DNA of 26,087 nt from a virus: positions 1 to 26,087 of IMG/VR virus record IMGVR_UViG_3300033150_001420, one strand, 5' to 3'. Below are positions 22,721 through 26,087 of this stretch, piece after piece. Position 1 is the first letter of the stretch; each line of letters begins with the position of its first letter. The position numbers and the translations under genes were made by a program. Under the pieces are notes generated by a model. That model made no database searches. It was not told the DNA's origin and saw only the letters and a list, made by a program, of their open reading frames with translations.

Positions 22721-24392
22721 CGGTCATCATCTCCTGCAGCGCTCCAAGCGCATTATTGGGATTGTTGGTTGTGGTCTCGCTCAGGGTCTTGGCCGTCTGG
22801 GCAGCCTGTCCCGCGGCCTGTTGAGCCGCCAAGGTCTGCTCCTGCTGTCTCATCTGAGCTTCCTGTTCGGCCCGGGCCTTTCGGATTTGGGCGACCTGGT
22901 CCGACGACCTGACCACCGAGGGGGGCGCGCCGACCATGGCCGCGTACTCATCCACAGCCGAATCCTCATCAATCTTGTCCAGGACCTGCGGCTTCATCTG
23001 GGCCAGATTGCCCACAAAAGCCGCCAGGCTATGAATAGCTTGCGTTCCCACCAGCTTTTGAGCTTGAGCCAGGAGCGAAATATACTCCACTCCCAGGTCT
23101 TCGCCCTCGACCTCGGGCGGGGGGTCAGGGATAAGCCCCTGACGTTCCAGGATGGCAAACGTCCTCTCCATCAACGGGTCGAGTAGCTCGGTTTGCTGGC
23201 GCTCGATAACCGGGCCGAGCATCAGGAGCTTTTCTTCGTGGCGCTCGACGACCTCGGTCGCCGTCATTCCGGGCCTCTCCAGGATCATCAAAAACAGGTC
23301 ATTGAACAGGCCTTCGCGGATACGCGCCTCCACCCTCTCCAGCTTGTATTCGGCCGCTTTGATGTCGGGCTGTATCTGATACAACGGGCCAACCGCGTCC
23401 GGGCTGTTCGAGGAGATTGGGTTTTCTGCCCCCGGAAGCAACGACAGCCGATGCGAATACTCCACGGGGACCTTCATTGGGGGGTTGAGCATCTTGTGCA
23501 GACTCATCAGTTCGGTCTTGTTGATCTCCTGCAAGACGATAACCGACTTTAGCACGTCCATGGCCGGAGAACGTCCGTAGACCTCGGCCCCGGTCACGTC
23601 CCAGCGCGGGGCGAGGACCGGAAACTCGAAATAGCCGCCCTCGAACACAATCTCTTGCTCGCAGATCACAACCGACTCAAAAGGCATGTGCTTTCTGACG
23701 CCACGCGACCCTTTCTCCGGGTCAAATTCGTCTCGAGGCTGGACGCAGTGTAAAACCTTCCAGTATTGATCGCGGTTGGTGTTGTCCCGCAAGCTTGATT
23801 GTATCTGCTTGGGCAGGGCGTTGAGACCGTACTGTTGGACCAGCTGGCGGGATGTCATCTGCCTCTCGTAATACAGAGTGTCCACCATGCCGTGAGCGTC
23901 GGTCGCCAGCCAATACTCGCCCGTGGTGAACAAATCGAACCGAACCCTGGTCTTGGGGTCGGACTCTTCGATCATGCAGCCGGTGCCGAACCCGGCTTGC
24001 TCGGTGTAGAGCCCGTGGATGCGGCTGTAAAAGTTTGATTTGGCCAGGGCTTGGTAGATGCGTTGCTCGACCTCATACAGCCATTGTTTGACGCCCTTTT
24101 GTTTCGACAGGTCAGGGTCTTGCGTCCTCAAACGAAACCACGGCCTGGCCGGGGAAGTGAGCCCTCCTTGCATGCCCGCGGCCAAGACACGGAGAGCCCG
24201 GGTCGCCACGTCGTCAATAATCTTGTCGCCCTTTTCCCGGCCGTCGTTGGGTTTAACGTCGCGGTTAAACCGACCTTTGCGGGGCAAGACGTAGTCGGAG
24301 ATGCGCTTGAACAGGCTCTCCCACGATCTCCTCTCGCTTTTGAGGTCATGGAGGCGCCGAAAATACTTGTCGGTCCGTTTGTCCTGGGACAT
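22713..24392 (-). CDS. Portal (head-to-tail connector) protein, T7 type
   Basis: The 559-residue product belongs to the podovirus head-tail connector family (T7 gp8, 536 residues). The N-terminus reads KYFRRLHDLKSERRSWESLF with DYVLPRKGRF, followed by RVLAAGMQGGLTSPARPWFR and, later, LSLLPGAENPISSNSPDAVG and LERPGMTATEVVERHEEKLL. The C-terminus (about 490-559) is a Gln/Ala-rich helix with a short polar tail. Twelve copies form the ring through which DNA is packed and ejected, and the large terminase docks here. The ATG follows GGGGGATAAAAG, which includes the stop of the preceding gene. Confidence 0.9.
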   Translation of the reverse strand: MSQDKRTDKYFRRLHDLKSERRSWESLFKRISDYVLPRKGRFNRDVKPNDGREKGDKIIDDVATRALRVLAAGMQGGLTSPARPWFRLRTQDPDLSKQKGVKQWLYEVEQRIYQALAKSNFYSRIHGLYTEQAGFGTGCMIEESDPKTRVRFDLFTTGEYWLATDAHGMVDTLYYERQMTSRQLVQQYGLNALPKQIQSSLRDNTNRDQYWKVLHCVQPRDEFDPEKGSRGVRKHMPFESVVICEQEIVFEGGYFEFPVLAPRWDVTGAEVYGRSPAMDVLKSVIVLQEINKTELMSLHKMLNPPMKVPVEYSHRLSLLPGAENPISSNSPDAVGPLYQIQPDIKAAEYKLERVEARIREGLFNDLFLMILERPGMTATEVVERHEEKLLMLGPVIERQQTELLDPLMERTFAILERQGLIPDPPPEVEGEDLGVEYISLLAQAQKLVGTQAIHSLAAFVGNLAQMKPQVLDKIDEDSAVDEYAAMVGAPPSVVRSSDQVAQIRKARAEQEAQMRQQEQTLAAQQAAGQAAQTAKTLSETTTNNPNNALGALQEMMTGG

Positions 24393-24395
24393 CTT

Positions 24396-24641
24396 TTATC
24401 CCCCCAAAGTGGTCCGTTTGACCGGGGCATCCTCTTCAGCAAGCATATTGCGTGTGATGTTGGTTTTGTCCCTCCCCATGGCCAGCTGTCGAATTTTCCT
24501 CTCTTTTTCCTGTTCCGCTTTTACGGTTTCGGAGTCAATCTCGGGCATGGCCGGCTTTTCCGGCTCCGGGGGAACCGGGGATGTTGGAGCTTTCGGGACT
24601 TGGGGTGTGGGATAACTCCCGCCTTTTCCGCCTCCACTCAT
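24396..24641 (-). CDS. Small Gly/Pro-rich head-module protein
   Basis: The 81-residue product starts MSGGGKGGSYPTPQVPKAPT, continues with a Pro/Glu-rich stretch and a charged helix (ETVKAEQEKERKIRQLAMGR). It ends KTNITRNMLAEEDAPVKRTT before LGG. Short proteins with a Gly/Pro-rich head and a similar closing segment are common just upstream of podovirus portals; their function is unknown. ATG 24641 is chosen over the in-frame start at 24662 because GGGAG lies 8 bases upstream. The gene overlaps the Com-like gene by about 107 bases in another frame. Confidence 0.65.
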   Translation of the reverse strand: MSGGGKGGSYPTPQVPKAPTSPVPPEPEKPAMPEIDSETVKAEQEKERKIRQLAMGRDKTNITRNMLAEEDAPVKRTTLGG

Positions 24642-24768
24642 TTTTTTTCTCTCCCTTCGCAATAGTGTGTTTGCATTTTCGGCATTTCACCTCGACCTGG
24701 CCGTGCCCGTCCCACCTCAACAGCAGGCACCCGCAATGCGGGCATCTAAGCTCGACCAGGCAGCTCAC
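24535..24768 (-). CDS. Com-like zinc-finger protein
   Basis: The 77-residue product opens MSCLVELRCPHCGCLLLRWD and continues GQVEVKCRKCKHTIAKG. The two Cys-x-x-Cys pairs about 20 residues apart match the Mu Com family, zinc-finger proteins that in Mu bind mRNA to allow translation of the DNA-modification gene mom (Mu Com has 62 residues). No mom-like gene is visible here, so a modification role cannot be claimed. The start is GTG 24768, with GAGGA upstream inside the GNAT-like gene. The basic, Ser/Pro-rich C-terminus overlaps the next gene by 107 bases. Lone com-like genes are frequent near terminase genes in prophages. Confidence 0.6.
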   Translation of the reverse strand: MSCLVELRCPHCGCLLLRWDGHGQVEVKCRKCKHTIAKGEKKNEWRRKRRELSHTPSPESSNIPGSPGAGKAGHARD

Positions 24769-25216
24769 AAAAAGTCCTCGCCACCAGAAAAAAGTCCGAA
24801 CCGTCCGGGCCGTACATGGCCATCCTGGCCTCACTTACGAACCCAAAATGGCGGGCGAACCGTCCGCCGGCGACATATCCCGCCCTGACAACGCCCTCAA
24901 TGCGGTGGAGTTTCCAGGCCTTGACCAGGGTCCACATCAACGCCTTGGACCACTTGACCAGGGCCACGGGGTGCTGCTTGGCCTCGTCGGACAAGGCTAG
25001 CCACGCCCTCCCCACGCCCTGCCAGATATGCTCCAGGCCAATCAGGCCCACGGGCTGGTCATCCACAATGAACGTGTACGTGGCAGAAACCTTGACCAGC
25101 CTGGCCAGGACCTCGACGGGCCGACCGAACAGCCCGTAGATGTGGAGATGATCCCGGCAAAGTTCAACCTTCTCCAGGTGCTCGGGTTGAAAATTGATAG
25201 CTCGCATCTTGCTCAT
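24746..25216 (-). CDS. GNAT-fold phage protein
   Basis: The 156-residue product has the GNAT outline: MRAINFQPEHLEKVELCRDH at the start, the strand TYTFIVDDQPVGLIGLEHIW, then a helix-rich middle. It ends GGRFARHFGFVSEARMAMYG followed by a closing strand. Related proteins are encoded beside terminases in podoviruses and are distant relatives of the gp13-like protein at 15663-16142. Substrate and enzymatic activity are unknown. The ATG overlaps the terminase stop as TAATG. The 3' end overlaps the Com-like gene by 23 bases and supplies its ribosome binding site. Confidence 0.7.
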   Translation of the reverse strand: MSKMRAINFQPEHLEKVELCRDHLHIYGLFGRPVEVLARLVKVSATYTFIVDDQPVGLIGLEHIWQGVGRAWLALSDEAKQHPVALVKWSKALMWTLVKAWKLHRIEGVVRAGYVAGGRFARHFGFVSEARMAMYGPDGSDFFLVARTFCELPGRA

Positions 25217-26087
25217 TACGCCCCCGCCAGGACATCGTAGTCCATTTGGGCCTGCCGCCCCTGCTGTTGCCCCATGACCAGCGGGTCATCGGTTACGCGT
25301 GGGGGGATCGCGCCCAATTCCTTGTCCTTGATCCTGGAAAAGGCATCCAGCATGTCGTCGTGGACGCTGACGGGGAACGCAAGATATTCCTCATCCACAA
25401 AAATGCGAACAAAATCCTGCTGCCTGCCCTCGTAGTCCACGAAGTATGCCCGCCACGGGATATAAATCTTGTGGGCCTCAAAATCGGGCACCAGGCGCCT
25501 GATCCGGTCGTGTTTGGGGGTCCGGCCGCCCAAAGGGGTGATCTCAAACCTGTAATTGGCATCGGCCTGGGCTTGCAGGATGTGCTGGATGTCGGCCTGC
25601 ATCCCGTATTGCTCATACCCCACGCCCCGGGGCTGGTACTTGCGATGCAGCCTGAACAGTGCCCTCGTGCGCTCCGCGAGGTTCATCCGGTCCCTGATGC
25701 CGTCTATCAAGTACGTGTTGCCATCGGGACCGAGACCGACCACGACCAGGACCGTGTAGTCCGAGTTTTTTTTCTTGGCGTTGGCCGGGTCCACAAGGAT
25801 GTAGCGGTTCATCCCGCGCCAACCCGGGTCTTTTTGGGTCACGCCCATGGGCTCCCAGTACATCAGCCAGTCGCGCCTAAAACCCTGCGCCTCGTCGGCC
25901 AGGGGGTTGAGCAGCATCTGGCAGGCAAACGTGTACGGACCCATTTTTTTCCGGATGTCGGCGACCTCCACAGGGTCAAGCAGGACGGGCTTGTTGGTCG
26001 TTGTGCCGTCAGGCCGCACCTCGAAGACAGGATGCTTACGGTCCTTGACCGCGCCACGGCGCAATAACTCTCCCCAGGTGTCCCCAA
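25216..26087 (-). CDS. Large terminase subunit, C-terminal part (cut by window edge)
   Basis: The frame is open to the window end (the first visible residues include GDTWGELLRRGAVKDRKH), so the ATPase domain lies outside. The 289 visible residues contain the RNase H-like nuclease domain with its acidic triad positions: YILVDPANAKKKNSDYTVLV (first Asp), VGYEQYGMQAD (Glu) and HDDMLDAFSRI (last Asp pair). Upstream, FACQMLLNPLADEAQGFRRD is the usual linker between ATPase and nuclease. The enzyme cuts concatemeric DNA and drives packaging through the portal. The TTG at 26064 is an internal codon, not a start. The small subunit is expected just outside the window. Confidence 0.9.
   Translation of the reverse strand, partial: GDTWGELLRRGAVKDRKHPVFEVRPDGTTTNKPVLLDPVEVADIRKKMGPYTFACQMLLNPLADEAQGFRRDWLMYWEPMGVTQKDPGWRGMNRYILVDPANAKKKNSDYTVLVVVGLGPDGNTYLIDGIRDRMNLAERTRALFRLHRKYQPRGVGYEQYGMQADIQHILQAQADANYRFEITPLGGRTPKHDRIRRLVPDFEAHKIYIPWRAYFVDYEGRQQDFVRIFVDEEYLAFPVSVHDDMLDAFSRIKDKELGAIPPRVTDDPLVMGQQQGRQAQMDYDVLAGA

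Overview
The window is a contiguous piece of a short-tailed (podovirus-like) tailed-phage genome, either a free phage or a prophage. Late virion genes fill about 23 kb on the minus strand and a cluster of tiny early or accessory genes sits on the plus strand at the left edge. The DNA is GC-rich with GC-ending codons, and the proteins match the T7-like and epsilon15/BPP-1-like phages of Gram-negative bacteria. A proteobacterial host is therefore likely; nothing in the sequence fixes the genus. No integrase, repressor, polymerase, tRNA, CRISPR or insertion sequence was seen.

Right to left (direction of late transcription): large terminase subunit (N-terminus outside the window), GNAT-fold protein, Com-like zinc finger, a small Gly/Pro-rich protein, T7-type portal, a 222-residue protein, a Bbp19-like protein, scaffold, GP7/Bbp17-type major capsid protein, Bbp16-type cement protein, a HeH/LEM-like small protein, tail adaptor (gp11-like), tail nozzle (gp12-like) with two inserted domains, then a T7-like ejection module. 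That module consists of a gp13-like GNAT protein, gp14-like and gp15-like proteins, and a giant 2671-residue protein in the gp16 position carrying a polyvalent-protein domain and a zincin-type HEVGH motif. Next come a tail fibre, a fibre-associated small protein, a LamG-like protein, a small HExxH protein and a 37-residue membrane peptide.

The late genes are packed with 2-10 base gaps or 1-23 base overlaps (one overlap is about 107 bases). The exceptions are three 47-57 base gaps around the capsid and cement genes; two of these hold strong GC-rich hairpins without U tracts. At the far left of the minus strand a DUF5678-like gene stands apart after a 172-base non-coding stretch, with a possible promoter and a 12-base palindrome of its own.

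The plus-strand cluster (14 to about 1990) contains very short, often overlapping ORFs that converge on the late operon. Several look broken: an ASCH-like gene cut after about 13 codons, a gene whose coding signal changes frame near a run of seven T, and a run of tiny overlapping frames at 1783-1994.

The overall picture is a hybrid virion with an epsilon15/BPP-1-type shell on a T7-type portal, tail and ejection apparatus. The most unusual parts are the giant ejection protein, the carbohydrate-binding-like insertion in the tail nozzle, and the LamG/HExxH/membrane-peptide group after the fibre. No recognisable endolysin is present in the window.
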